Source: Burkholderiales bacterium
GTDB taxonomy: Bacteria > Pseudomonadota > Gammaproteobacteria > Burkholderiales > Burkholderiaceae_C
Length of the DNA stretch: 60,593 nt
Assembly: GCA_028868305.1 (NCBI GenBank)
Contig: JAGWUS010000016.1
Location: forward strand, 1-60,593
Direction: 5' to 3'
Shown here: positions 36,275 through 45,056 of the stretch, piece by piece
Numbering within the stretch: the first letter of the stretch is position 1
How the letters are laid out: each line of letters starts with the position of its first letter
The notes under the pieces: generated by a model
What the model was told of the DNA's origin: nothing
What the model saw: only the letters and a program-made list of their open reading frames with translations
The model's database searches: none
Translations under genes and position numbers: made by a program

Positions 36275-38182
36275 ATGCATCCGTCTTCCAAGTCCTCTGA
36301 ACTCCAATCCGTGCCGCTGGGCAGTGTGGACGATATGCGCGAGCGCATCCGCAAGAAAAGCCGGCTCAAGGGGCGGCAGGCGGACGAAGTTTCGCTGGAG
36401 GAGGTGCAGGCGTTGATCGGCCCGCGCCCGGCGCAAGGGCACCGGCGGGATCTGCTGATCGAGCATCTGCACAAGCTCAACGATGCCTACCGTTGCCTGC
36501 ATGACCGGCATCTGGTGGCACTGGCCAAAGAGATGAACCTGCCCATGGCCGAGGTGTTTGAGGTGGCCACTTTCTATCACCACTTCGAGGTGGTGAAGGG
36601 TGATGCACAGGCGCCTGGGCTGACGGTAAGGGTGTGTGACGGGCTAAGTTGTGAAATGGCCGGCGCAAAAGATTTGTTGGCCCGACTTCCCGCCCTGTTG
36701 GGCACGGCCGATGTGCGCGTCATCCCGGCGCCCTGCCTGGGCCGCTGCGAGCAGGCGCCGGTGGCGGTGGTGCACCAGAATCCAGTACCCCATGCTACGC
36801 TGGAAGCCGTGAATTCAATAGTAAAAACGGCTGCAGCCCTTCATCCATATGCACAAGCAGCTACGAATTTTATAGCGAGTGAGCTGGCCGGTGGCAGTGT
36901 CTCACCCGTGCCTGCCAAAGCGCAGGTGGCTCCAGGCTATGCCGGGTATGAAACCTACTGTGCGCATGGGGGCTATGCGCTGGCTACGGCGGTTGCATCG
37001 GGTCAGCGCGATGGCGAGGCGCTTATACGGACCATGGAAGACTCGGGGCTGCGCGGTCTGGGTGGCGCTGGTTTTCCGGCCGGCCGCAAGTGGCGTATCG
37101 TGCGCGACCAACCGGCGCCCAAACTGATGGCGGTGAATATCGACGAAGGCGAACCGGGCACCTTCAAGGACCGCACTTACCTGGAGCGCGACCCGCACCG
37201 TTTTCTCGAAGGTGTGCTGGTGGCAGCCCAGGTCGTCGGCATTGAGGCTGTCTACATTTACCTGCGCGACGAATACCACGGCTGCCGCGCCATTCTGCAG
37301 GCGGAGCTGGCCAAACTGCAGGCCAACCCGCCCTGCCAACTGCCGCATATCGAATTGCGCCGCGGTGCCGGCGCCTACATCTGCGGCGAAGAGTCCGCCA
37401 TGATCGAAAGCATTGAAGGCAAGCGCGGTGCGCCCCGCATGCGCCCGCCCTACATTGCCCAGGTGGGCCTGTTTGGCCGGCCCACCCTGGAACACAATTT
37501 CGAGACCCTGTACTGGGTCCGTGACATTGTGGAGAAAGGTGCTGCGTGGTTTAGTAGCTTCGGCCGCAACGGCCGCAAGGGGCTGCGGTCATTCAGCGTG
37601 AGTGGCCGGGTCAAATACCCCGGCGTGAAGCTGGCGCCGGCCGGCATCACGTTGCGCGAGCTGATTGACGAGTACTGCGGTGGCATGGCCGAGGGGCACG
37701 AGCTCTATGCCTACTTTCCGGGTGGGGCCAGTGGTGGCATTCTGCCGGCGCGGTTGGCCGACCTGCCGCTGGACTTTGACACGTTGCAGCCCTACGGCTG
37801 TTTCATTGGTTCGGCGGCCATCATCGTGCTCGGCCACCAGGACCGCGCGCGCGATGCGGCGCTGAACGTCATGCGCTTCCTGGCCGACGAAAGCTGCGGC
37901 CAATGCACGCCCTGCCGCGTGGGAACGGCCAAGGCGGCGCAACTCATGGCTGAACCGCAGTGGGATGCCGAGACGCTGGACGACCTGGCCCTGGTGATGG
38001 GCGATGCGTCCATCTGCGGCCTGGGGCAGGCGGCGCCCAATCCGATCCGCTCTATCCACAAATACTTTCCGGACGAGGTGGGTGAAGGCCCCTGGCCCGG
38101 TGATCTGCCTAAGCCGCGTGGCAAGGGCGCCCGCACCGAGCGGCATGCGCCCGCCGGCATTCCACCGCAGGCCAAGACATGA
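36275..38182 (+). CDS. NAD-linked formate dehydrogenase beta subunit, NuoE-NuoF fusion
   Basis: This 635-residue subunit takes electrons from the alpha subunit and reduces NAD. Residues 1-175 form a NuoE-like domain with [2Fe-2S] ligands Cys121, Cys126, Cys154 and Cys158. Residues about 220-600 form a NuoF-like domain with the FMN/NADH motif GLGGAGFPAGRKW (260-272), AYICGEES (367-374) and [4Fe-4S] ligands Cys541, Cys544, Cys547 and Cys581. In Cupriavidus these are separate proteins (FdsG, FdsB); a fused form is known in Methylobacterium Fdh1. The linker (about 180-203) is encoded by an interspersed repeat copy. The stop overlaps the alpha-subunit start by 4 bases. Confidence 0.93.
   Translation: MHPSSKSSELQSVPLGSVDDMRERIRKKSRLKGRQADEVSLEEVQALIGPRPAQGHRRDLLIEHLHKLNDAYRCLHDRHLVALAKEMNLPMAEVFEVATFYHHFEVVKGDAQAPGLTVRVCDGLSCEMAGAKDLLARLPALLGTADVRVIPAPCLGRCEQAPVAVVHQNPVPHATLEAVNSIVKTAAALHPYAQAATNFIASELAGGSVSPVPAKAQVAPGYAGYETYCAHGGYALATAVASGQRDGEALIRTMEDSGLRGLGGAGFPAGRKWRIVRDQPAPKLMAVNIDEGEPGTFKDRTYLERDPHRFLEGVLVAAQVVGIEAVYIYLRDEYHGCRAILQAELAKLQANPPCQLPHIELRRGAGAYICGEESAMIESIEGKRGAPRMRPPYIAQVGLFGRPTLEHNFETLYWVRDIVEKGAAWFSSFGRNGRKGLRSFSVSGRVKYPGVKLAPAGITLRELIDEYCGGMAEGHELYAYFPGGASGGILPARLADLPLDFDTLQPYGCFIGSAAIIVLGHQDRARDAALNVMRFLADESCGQCTPCRVGTAKAAQLMAEPQWDAETLDDLALVMGDASICGLGQAAPNPIRSIHKYFPDEVGEGPWPGDLPKPRGKGARTERHAPAGIPPQAKT
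36811..36878 (-). repeat. Short interspersed repeat, copy D, inside the NuoE-NuoF fusion gene
   Basis: On the minus strand this reads CGCTATAAAATTCGTAGCTGC, TTGTGCATATGGATG, AAGGGCTGCAGCC, then TACTATTGAATTC. The copy is in frame with the host gene and encodes residues about 180-203 (NSIVKTAAALHPYAQAATNFIAS), exactly between the NuoE-like and NuoF-like domains. It contains no stop codon in the host frame. Confidence 0.75.
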
Positions 38183-41076
38183 GCACGCAATATCCCCACG
38201 ACAATCCGGACGCAGGCGCAGTCCGTTTCGAGCTCGATAACGACGTTGTGCATGCCCGCCCGGGTGAGACGATCTGGGCTGCCGCCCGGCGCCATGGGGT
38301 CGACATTCCGCATCTGTGCCACCAGGAGGGCCTGCGGCCGGACGGCAACTGCCGCGCCTGCGTGGTCGAGATCCAGGGTGAGCGCACCCTGGCGCCCAGT
38401 TGCTGCCGGGTGCCCACACCCGGCATGCAGGTGCGGGCCCACAGCCCGCGTGCGCGCAAGAGCCAGGAGATGGTGCTCGAACTGCTGCTGGCCGACCTGC
38501 CGGAGGCGGGCTACAAGTGGCTGGCCGATGACCCGACCCGTCCGCATGGTGAACTCAGTGCCTGGGCCGACCGCCTGGGCGTGGTGCCGCGGCCGGAGCT
38601 CAAAGCCCTGCGCCGCGAACAACCCCAGAGTGATCTGTCGCACCCCGCAATGGCGGTGAACCTGGATGCCTGTATCCAGTGCAACCGCTGCGTGCGGGCG
38701 TGTCGCGAGGAACAGGTCAACGATGTGATTGGCTACGCCCATCGCGGTGCACACAGCGCCATCACCTTCGATCTGGCCGACCCGATGGGCGACAGCAGTT
38801 GCGTAGCCTGTGGCGAATGTGTGCAGGCTTGCCCCACCGGGGCGCTGATGCCCAAGGCGCATGTGGGAACGCAAGTTGTTGACAAAAAAGTGGACTCTGT
38901 CTGCCCCTTTTGCGGCGTGGGCTGTCTGCTGACCTACAAGGTCAAGGACAACGTGATCGTGAGCGTGGACGGCCGCGATGGCCCCGCCAACCACAACCGC
39001 CTGTGTGTAAAAGGCCGCTTTGGTTTTGATTACGCCAACAGTCCCCAGCGCCTGACCGTGCCGTTGATTCGCAGGGCGGGCGTGCCCAAAGACCCGGAAG
39101 CCATCAACCGCCTGAACCGGGACACCGCAGACTGGTCTGACGTGTTCCGTGAAGCGACCTGGGAAGAGGCCCTGGATCTGGCGGCGGGTGCGCTCCGGAC
39201 CTTGCGCGACACGCATGGCAAGAAGGCCCTGGCGGGCTTTGGCTCGGCCAAGGGCAGCAACGAAGAGGCTTACCTGTTCCAGAAACTGGTACGTACCGGC
39301 TTTGGCAGCAACAACGTGGACCATTGCACCCGCCTGTGCCATGCTTCCAGCGTGGCGGCGCTGCTCGAAGGGGTGGGCTCCGGCGCGGTGAGCAACCCGG
39401 TCAATGACGTGGCCCATTCCGACCTGATCTTTGTGATCGGCTCCAACCCGACCAACAACCATCCTGTGGCTGCGACCTGGATGAAGAACGCGGCAAAGGC
39501 CGGGGCCCGCATTGTGGTGGCCGACCCGCGTGGGACCGACATCGGGCGGCATGCCTGGCGCACCCTGCAGTTCAAGGCCGACACCGATGTGGCCATGCTC
39601 AACGCACTGATCCACACCATCATTGAAGAGGGCCTGACCGATCGGGACTTCATTGCACGGCGCGCCAACAATTTTGAAGCGCTGCGCGAAAACGTCAAGG
39701 GCTACAGCCCCGAGGCCATGGCCCCCATTTGCGGCATTCCGGCCGAGACCTTGCGCGAAGTCGCACGGGCCTACGCCAAAGCGCCGGCAGCGATGATTCT
39801 GTGGGGCATGGGGGTGAGCCAGCATGTGCATGGCACGGACAACGTGCGCTGCCTGATCGCCTTGGCCACGGTGGCGGGACAGATCGGCAAGCCGGGCTCA
39901 GGGCTGCATCCGCTGCGCGGCCAGAACAATGTGCAGGGCGCATCGGACGCGGGACTGATCCCCATGATGTACCCCAACTACCAGCGTGTCTCCAACAAGG
40001 CCGCGCACGACTGGTTCGAGAACTTCTGGGGTATGCCGCTGGACGACCAGCCGGGCTACACCGTGGTGGAGATCATGGGCAAGATCCTGGCGCCCGATAC
40101 CGATCCGCACAAGGTGCGCGGGATGTACATCATGGGGGAGAACCCCGCCATGAGTGACCCCAACCTCAACCACACCCGCCACGCGCTGGCCAGCCTGGAG
40201 CATCTGGTGGTGCAAGATATCTTCATGACCGAGACCGCATGGCTGGCCGACGTGGTGCTGCCCGCATCGGCCTGGCCCGAGAAGACCGGCACCGTGAGCA
40301 ACACCGACCGCATGGTGCAGCTTGGCAAGCAGGCCATTGATCCGCCGGGGCAGGCCCGTGCCGATCTGTGGATCATCCAGCAAATGGCCAGTCGCATGGG
40401 TTTGTCATGGAGCTATGAAAAAGATAGCGAATTGTGCAATGTGGACGGGGGCTACCACGGCGTGGAGCTTGTCTACGAGGAAATGCGCCAGGCCATGCAT
40501 ACCGCCATCGGCGGCATCACCTGGAAGCGGCTGGAGCGGGAATCCAGCGTCACCTACCCCTGCCACGCCGAAGACGATCCCGGCGAACCCATCGTGTTCC
40601 ATGACCGTTTTGCCACCGACGATGGCCGGGTGCATCTGGTGCCGGCCGACATCATTCCTGCCGACGAGCGACCGGATGCAGACTTCCCGTTTGTGCTGAT
40701 CACCGGCCGCCAGTTGGAGCACTGGCATACCGGTAGCATGACGCGCCGCGCTGTGGTGCTGGACGCGATCGAGCCCATGGCCACAGCTTCCCTATGTGGT
40801 GACGATTTGCAGACGCTGGGGATGCAGCCGGGTGATGTGATGACGGTGCAATCGCGCCGTGGTCAGGTGGTCATCCGGGTGCGGCGCGATGACGGGACCC
40901 CCAAGGGTGCGGTATTCATTCCGTTTGCCTATTACGAAGCCGCGGCCAACCTGATGACCAATCCGGCGCTGGACCCCTTCGGGAAAATTCCCGAGTTCAA
41001 GTATTGCGCGGTCGCCGTGCGTGCCGGTGGGCAATTGCCGGGGTTTGCGGGGTTTGCGCCTGCGCCTCTACACTGA
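38179..41076 (+). CDS. fdhF: NAD-linked formate dehydrogenase alpha subunit (bis-MGD, Cys-type)
   Basis: The 965-residue catalytic subunit oxidises formate to CO2 in the cytoplasm. A NuoG-like front carries a [2Fe-2S] site (Cys47, 58, 61, 75), then ferredoxin-type ligands at Cys165/168/171/175 and 208/211/214/218. The molybdopterin part starts with CPFCGVGC (242-249). The active-site position is Cys387 (RLCHAS), a TGC codon, so no selenocysteine is used. There is no Tat signal. It overlaps the beta gene by 4 bases and starts a run of tightly spaced genes. Molybdenum or tungsten cannot be told apart by eye. A repeat-like stretch lies at 40411-40453 in a variable region. Confidence 0.95.
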   Translation: MSTQYPHDNPDAGAVRFELDNDVVHARPGETIWAAARRHGVDIPHLCHQEGLRPDGNCRACVVEIQGERTLAPSCCRVPTPGMQVRAHSPRARKSQEMVLELLLADLPEAGYKWLADDPTRPHGELSAWADRLGVVPRPELKALRREQPQSDLSHPAMAVNLDACIQCNRCVRACREEQVNDVIGYAHRGAHSAITFDLADPMGDSSCVACGECVQACPTGALMPKAHVGTQVVDKKVDSVCPFCGVGCLLTYKVKDNVIVSVDGRDGPANHNRLCVKGRFGFDYANSPQRLTVPLIRRAGVPKDPEAINRLNRDTADWSDVFREATWEEALDLAAGALRTLRDTHGKKALAGFGSAKGSNEEAYLFQKLVRTGFGSNNVDHCTRLCHASSVAALLEGVGSGAVSNPVNDVAHSDLIFVIGSNPTNNHPVAATWMKNAAKAGARIVVADPRGTDIGRHAWRTLQFKADTDVAMLNALIHTIIEEGLTDRDFIARRANNFEALRENVKGYSPEAMAPICGIPAETLREVARAYAKAPAAMILWGMGVSQHVHGTDNVRCLIALATVAGQIGKPGSGLHPLRGQNNVQGASDAGLIPMMYPNYQRVSNKAAHDWFENFWGMPLDDQPGYTVVEIMGKILAPDTDPHKVRGMYIMGENPAMSDPNLNHTRHALASLEHLVVQDIFMTETAWLADVVLPASAWPEKTGTVSNTDRMVQLGKQAIDPPGQARADLWIIQQMASRMGLSWSYEKDSELCNVDGGYHGVELVYEEMRQAMHTAIGGITWKRLERESSVTYPCHAEDDPGEPIVFHDRFATDDGRVHLVPADIIPADERPDADFPFVLITGRQLEHWHTGSMTRRAVVLDAIEPMATASLCGDDLQTLGMQPGDVMTVQSRRGQVVIRVRRDDGTPKGAVFIPFAYYEAAANLMTNPALDPFGKIPEFKYCAVAVRAGGQLPGFAGFAPAPLH

Positions 41077-41080
41077 GGGC

Positions 41081-41671
41081 ATGGCAGACCCCGTTATTCC
41101 CGCTCCCGATGTATTGAATGCCACGCTGCACCGAAGTGTAGAAGTGGCCGTTGTCATGCGCCGTGAACACATCAATAATCAGTGGCAGCCCTGGCGCTGG
41201 GTGCTGGCCGATGTGGTGCAACAGGAAGCCGGCTTTGGCCAGGCCCCCAGGCTGTTGCGCAAGGACGAAGCTGAGGAGCTCTGGTTGCACCCGGGCTTTA
41301 CGGTGGAACTGTTTCCGGGCGATGCAGAAGGCTACTACCTCAATGCCACCACAGAGCAGCCCTGCTTCTGGGTGGTGTGGCGCATGGAAGAGGAAGCCGC
41401 GCTGGCCGATGAGCCCATAGCGGTTCCGCAGACCGTGACCTTGAGCTACCACGATGCAGGCCGCTGGCTCGATGCGCAAGAAACGGTGGAGCAGGTGCCT
41501 GCGCCGGGTGCCATCGTGCAGTGGCTGCGGGCTTATGTGGACCAGCACCACGTGGTCGAGCCCAAACGCCGCCAGCGCCCGCAGAGCTTTCAGTCCCTGC
41601 AGGATCGGTTTGGTAATCCGGTGCGCGTAAGTGCTGACAAGCAGGGTGGTGGAGGACGACATGGCGGATGA
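41081..41671 (+). CDS. DUF3305 protein of the formate dehydrogenase cluster
   Basis: The product is a 196-residue soluble protein. The recognisable core is VAVVMRREHINNQWQPWRWVLADVV near residues 21-45, followed by LHPGFTVELFPGDAEGYYLNATTEQPCFWVVWRME and VTLSYHDAGRWLDAQETVEQVPAP. This is the DUF3305 pattern. Members occur almost only next to formate dehydrogenase genes together with DUF3306. No cysteine cluster, signal peptide or nucleotide motif is visible, so a role as assembly or cofactor-loading chaperone is an inference from location. It starts 4 bases after the alpha subunit gene and overlaps DUF3306 by 11 bases. Confidence 0.88.
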   Translation: MADPVIPAPDVLNATLHRSVEVAVVMRREHINNQWQPWRWVLADVVQQEAGFGQAPRLLRKDEAEELWLHPGFTVELFPGDAEGYYLNATTEQPCFWVVWRMEEEAALADEPIAVPQTVTLSYHDAGRWLDAQETVEQVPAPGAIVQWLRAYVDQHHVVEPKRRQRPQSFQSLQDRFGNPVRVSADKQGGGGRHGG

Positions 41672-42287
41672 ACCTGCCGGATTCCTTGGCCGCTGGGCCA
41701 GGCGCAAGGCGCAAGCCCGCGAGGGCAAGCTGCTCGATGAGCCGGTGCGCACTGCCCAGCACTCTGAACCCGAGACCGCGCCTGTCCGGGTTGTAGTGGT
41801 GCCCACGGTGGCTGCTGCGTCGGAATCGCCACCAGCGCAAGCCGCTGCGCCAGAGCAAGTACCCCCTGTATTGACGCTCGATGACGCGCAGGCTTTGACC
41901 CAGGACTCCAACTTCAAGCCTTTCATGGCCCGGCAGGTGCAGCCCGAGGTGCGCAATGCCGCGATGAAAAAGCTCTTTGCCGACCCCCACTTCAATGTGA
42001 TGGACGGACTGGACATTTATATTGACGACTACACCAAGTCGGACCCCATACCCGAATCCATGTTGCGCCAGATGGTTGGCGCCAAGTTTCTGAATCTGTT
42101 TGACGACGCGCCCGAGGCGTCCATCGCTGCGTCGCCGCGGGAAACTGCGGATAACCCCACAACGCAAACCGTGGCACAGTCCACCCTTTCGCCAGAAGCC
42201 CCACCACCTGCCCATGACAACCCTCATCTGCGACTGCAACCAGACCATGCCGCTCAACCCCCAGGCCCTGGGGACGGCACTTCATGA
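41661..42287 (+). CDS. DUF3306 protein of the formate dehydrogenase cluster
   Basis: This 208-residue protein starts GFLGRWARRKAQ, followed by a low-complexity Pro/Ala/Glu stretch (about 30-80), a folded block (LTLDDAQALTQDSNFKPFMARQVQPEVRNAAMKKLFADPHFNVMDGLDIYIDDYTKSDPIP) and a disordered tail. The FLGRWxRRK start and the HFNVMDGLDIYIDDY block define DUF3306. It has no catalytic motif. The last 74 bases overlap the start of the polyferredoxin gene in another frame, an unusually long overlap; the tail (TTQTVAQSTLSPEAPPPA...) looks unconserved and may have grown into it. Confidence 0.88.
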   Translation: MADEPAGFLGRWARRKAQAREGKLLDEPVRTAQHSEPETAPVRVVVVPTVAAASESPPAQAAAPEQVPPVLTLDDAQALTQDSNFKPFMARQVQPEVRNAAMKKLFADPHFNVMDGLDIYIDDYTKSDPIPESMLRQMVGAKFLNLFDDAPEASIAASPRETADNPTTQTVAQSTLSPEAPPPAHDNPHLRLQPDHAAQPPGPGDGTS

Positions 42288-44301
42288 AGATCTGACACTG
42301 CATTCGACCCTGTGCCGGCGCGAAGCCGGGGCATTTCAAAAGGCGCTGCACAACGGGGACGATGTCGTGGTGGCCTGTACCCAGGAAGCGCGACTTTTCA
42401 ACGCGCTGGCCGATCAGACCGAAGGCGCCAAAGCGGTTCCGGTTCGCTTTGTGAACATCCGCGAAATGGGGGGCTGGAGCAAGGACGCGGCAAAGGCCAG
42501 TCCCAAGATTGCTGCACTGCTGGCATTGGCCCACTTGCCGGAACCTGAACCGGTTGCCACCGTGACCTACAAGAGCGCAGGGCGTCTGTTGATCATCGGG
42601 ACCATGGACGCAGCAGAGCGGGCTGCGGACCTCGTGGCTGATGTGCTGGATGTGACGATCTTCAGCACCGGTGCTGGCCAGGACGGCGGCACGCAGGAGC
42701 GGCGTTACCCGGTCATTTCCGGTCGTGTGCAGAACCTGACCGGGTGGCTGGGCGCATTTGCCTTCAGTTGGACGCGAACCAACCCAATTGATCTGGACCT
42801 GTGCACCCGCTGCAATGCCTGCATTGCTGCCTGCCCCGAAGGTGCGATCGGCTTCGACTATCAAATTGATAGCGGCTTGTGCAAGTCCCACAGGGCTTGC
42901 GTCAAGGTTTGTGGTGTAGCGGGCGCAATCGACTTCACGCGTGAGCCCGACAGCCAGTCCGATACTTTTGACCTGGTGCTGGACCTACGCGTCCAACCCG
43001 CGTTCACCCAGCATGCGCTGCCACAAGGCTACTTCCAGTGGGACGGGCAGGACCATCGCAAACTGCTGCAACTGCGCACCCTGGTGGGGGAATTCGAGAA
43101 GCCCAGGTTCTTTGCCTACAAACAGAAGCTGTGTGCCCACAGCCGCAACGAGAAGACCGGATGCAGTGCCTGTATCGATGTCTGTTCGGCATCGGCCATC
43201 AGCAGTGAGCGCAGCCGCCAGCAGATCAAGGTCAACCCGAGTCTGTGCGTGGGCTGCGGCGCCTGCACCACGGTGTGTCCCAGCGGAGCGCTGACGTACG
43301 CCTATCCGCGCGCGGGTGAGCAGGGTGTCAAGTTCAAAACCCTGCTGGCTACCTATGCCAGGGCTGGAGGCAAGCAGGCCGCACTGCTGTTACACAGCCA
43401 GGAAGCCGGTGCGCGGCTGCTGGGTGACCTGGGGCGTTCGGCGCGACTGGACCCCGCCATTCAGGGTGTGCCAGCACGCGTACTGCCGGTGGGGCAATGG
43501 CACACGGCGTCGACCGGCGTGGAGTTGTGGTTGTCTGCGGTGGCCTACGGTGCCTCCCAGGTCTGGATTCTGATGACCGGTGAAGAGGCACCGCAGTACC
43601 GGGATGCGGTGCGTGCGCAGATGGATGTGGCGCAGGCCATTTTGACCGGCCTGGGGTACCAGGGCGAGCACTTCCGAATCCTGCATGCGCGTGATGCGCG
43701 TGATCTGGCGGATCTGGATGCGCAGTTACAGGCAGCCCCCGCCCAGGGTGTGGCGCATGCCGCCGGGTTTGCGGTGCAGGCGGACAAGCGTGCAACGCTG
43801 GAGCTGGCGCTGGACCACCTGGTGGCCCAGGCAGACAGCAGGCCAGAGGTCATTGCCCTGCCTGCCGCAGGATCGCCGCTGGGAACGCTTGCGCTCGATA
43901 AGGAAAGTTGCACCTTGTGCCTGAGTTGCGTGAACGCCTGTCCGGCGTCTGCGTTGCAGGACAACCCCAATGCGCCACAGCTCAAATTCATCGAGAAGAA
44001 CTGTGTGCAGTGCGGCTTGTGTGTTACTACCTGTCCTGAGAAATCGCTGTCGCTGGTGCCGCAATTGCGGCTGACCGAACAGCGCAAGGACGCGGTGGTG
44101 CTCAACGAAATGAAACCCTACGCCTGCATTCGCTGTGGCAAGCCCTTCGGTACTGTCAAGGCCATCGAGGCCATGCTCGGCAAGCTTGCAGGGCATACCA
44201 TGTTCCAGGGGGCAGCAGCCGAACGACTCAAGATGTGTGGGGATTGCCGGGTGATTGATCTTTACACCGACACCACCGAAGTCAAAATTACCGACCTGTA
44301 A
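42214..44301 (+). CDS. Polyferredoxin of the formate dehydrogenase cluster
   Basis: The 695-residue protein carries several ferredoxin-type Cys motifs: CTRCNACIAACPEG near residue 203, CKSHRACVKVC, CSACIDVC, CVGCGACTTVCPSG near 346, CTLCLSCVNACPAS near 568 and CVQCGLCVTTCPEKS near 597, with a final CIRCGKPFG and CGDC pair that may bind zinc. This could hold at least four [4Fe-4S] clusters. The N-terminus (LICDCNQTMPL; VVACTQEARLFNALA) is not recognised as a known enzyme. No export signal is present, so it is cytoplasmic, unlike the periplasmic FdhA/B. Electron transfer or cluster donation during maturation are both possible. It is followed by a TorD-type chaperone after 5 bases. Confidence 0.88.
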   Translation: MTTLICDCNQTMPLNPQALGTALHEDLTLHSTLCRREAGAFQKALHNGDDVVVACTQEARLFNALADQTEGAKAVPVRFVNIREMGGWSKDAAKASPKIAALLALAHLPEPEPVATVTYKSAGRLLIIGTMDAAERAADLVADVLDVTIFSTGAGQDGGTQERRYPVISGRVQNLTGWLGAFAFSWTRTNPIDLDLCTRCNACIAACPEGAIGFDYQIDSGLCKSHRACVKVCGVAGAIDFTREPDSQSDTFDLVLDLRVQPAFTQHALPQGYFQWDGQDHRKLLQLRTLVGEFEKPRFFAYKQKLCAHSRNEKTGCSACIDVCSASAISSERSRQQIKVNPSLCVGCGACTTVCPSGALTYAYPRAGEQGVKFKTLLATYARAGGKQAALLLHSQEAGARLLGDLGRSARLDPAIQGVPARVLPVGQWHTASTGVELWLSAVAYGASQVWILMTGEEAPQYRDAVRAQMDVAQAILTGLGYQGEHFRILHARDARDLADLDAQLQAAPAQGVAHAAGFAVQADKRATLELALDHLVAQADSRPEVIALPAAGSPLGTLALDKESCTLCLSCVNACPASALQDNPNAPQLKFIEKNCVQCGLCVTTCPEKSLSLVPQLRLTEQRKDAVVLNEMKPYACIRCGKPFGTVKAIEAMLGKLAGHTMFQGAAAERLKMCGDCRVIDLYTDTTEVKITDL

Positions 44302-44306
44302 ACCCC

Positions 44307-44936
44307 ATGACGAATCCGATGCCTGCCACCCTCGATAGCACCAGTTCACTGGACGAAGAAACTGCGCGTGCCGAGGTCTATGGCTTGCTGGCCAGCCTGT
44401 ACTATGCGCCGCCATCGCCAGAACTGCTGGCGCAGCTGCGCGTTGCGGTGACCGAGTCGCCCGCAGCCGGGGGCTTTCTCGAAGAGCCGTGGCGAGCCGT
44501 GGTGGCGGCAGCCCGCGAACAGGACGACGCAGCAGTGGCCCGCGAGTTCGACACGCTGTTTGGCGGTGTTGGCAAGCCCGAAGTCTATTTGTACGGATCG
44601 CATTACCTCAGCGGTTTTTTGAACGAAAAGCCCTTGGCCCAACTGCGCGAGACCCTGCTGGAATTGGGACTGGAGCGCGATGAGGCCATGCCCGAGACGG
44701 AAGACCACTTTGCCTACCTGTGCGAGGTCATGCGTTACCTGATTGCCGGGGATGATGTGGCGGTAGCCAACCTGACCCGGCAGTCCGTTTTTTTCAGCGA
44801 ACATCTGCAGCCCTGGTCCACCGCGATGTGTGATGCCATCGGCCAACACAAGGAGGCCCGCTTCTATGCCGCTTTGGCAGAATTCACCCGTGCTTTTCTG
44901 TCCGTAGAGGCCCAGGGTTTTGACATGCTGGTCTGA
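44307..44936 (+). CDS. TorD/DmsD-family molybdoenzyme chaperone
   Basis: This 209-residue all-helical protein belongs to the chaperones that hold Tat-targeted molybdoenzymes until cofactor insertion is complete. Recognisable parts are ARAEVYGLLASLYYAPPSPELLAQL, EFDTLFGGVGKPEVYLYGSHYLSGFLNEKPLAQLR and the E-x-DHFAYLCEVMRYLI motif near residues 131-146. The client should be the Tat-signal-bearing FdhA encoded 0.35 kb downstream. It is the last gene before a 120-base gap, suggesting that FdhA has its own promoter while sharing the cluster. Confidence 0.9.
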   Translation: MTNPMPATLDSTSSLDEETARAEVYGLLASLYYAPPSPELLAQLRVAVTESPAAGGFLEEPWRAVVAAAREQDDAAVAREFDTLFGGVGKPEVYLYGSHYLSGFLNEKPLAQLRETLLELGLERDEAMPETEDHFAYLCEVMRYLIAGDDVAVANLTRQSVFFSEHLQPWSTAMCDAIGQHKEARFYAALAEFTRAFLSVEAQGFDMLV

Positions 44937-45015
44937 GCCTGGGACGCGTTCTCTGCTATAGGGAAAATAGCACTTGCAGAAAGCTTTTTGACTTGTTACC
45001 CTGCTTTAGAATTTT

Positions 45016-45037
45016 GCTATGCACATCTTTGCATAGC
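45016..45037. promoter_or_regulatory. Inverted repeat upstream of the periplasmic formate dehydrogenase genes
   Basis: GCTATGC (45016-45022) and GCATAGC (45031-45037) pair perfectly over an 8-base spacer. They lie 19 bases before the ATG of the small Tat-targeted protein, close to its TTGGAGA ribosome site. The element could be an operator or an mRNA hairpin that limits ribosome access. TTGACT at 44988-44993 is a possible -35 but has no -10 at the right distance. The same 120-base gap begins with a weak repeat-like stretch (44954-44980). Confidence 0.45.
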
Positions 45038-45056
45038 GTCATCTTGGAGACCCAAT

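Noticed and set aside
34528..36480. Open frame of 650 codons on the minus strand, opposite the OFA carrier and the start of the formate dehydrogenase beta gene
   Set aside because: It is antisense to clear conserved genes, has His/Arg/Gln-rich composition typical of reverse reading of high-GC codons, and no recognisable motif.
37792..39831. Open frame of 679 codons on the minus strand opposite formate dehydrogenase alpha
   Set aside because: Same reasons: antisense to an unmistakable Fe-S/molybdopterin enzyme, with no family signature.
42861..42905. Repeat-like stretch in the polyferredoxin gene (CTATCAAATTGATAGCGGC, TTGTGCA...)
   Set aside because: It resembles the left half of the repeat, but encodes the conserved spacing between Fe-S cysteine motifs and lacks the GGGCTAGAGCCC block; likely chance or at most a very eroded copy.
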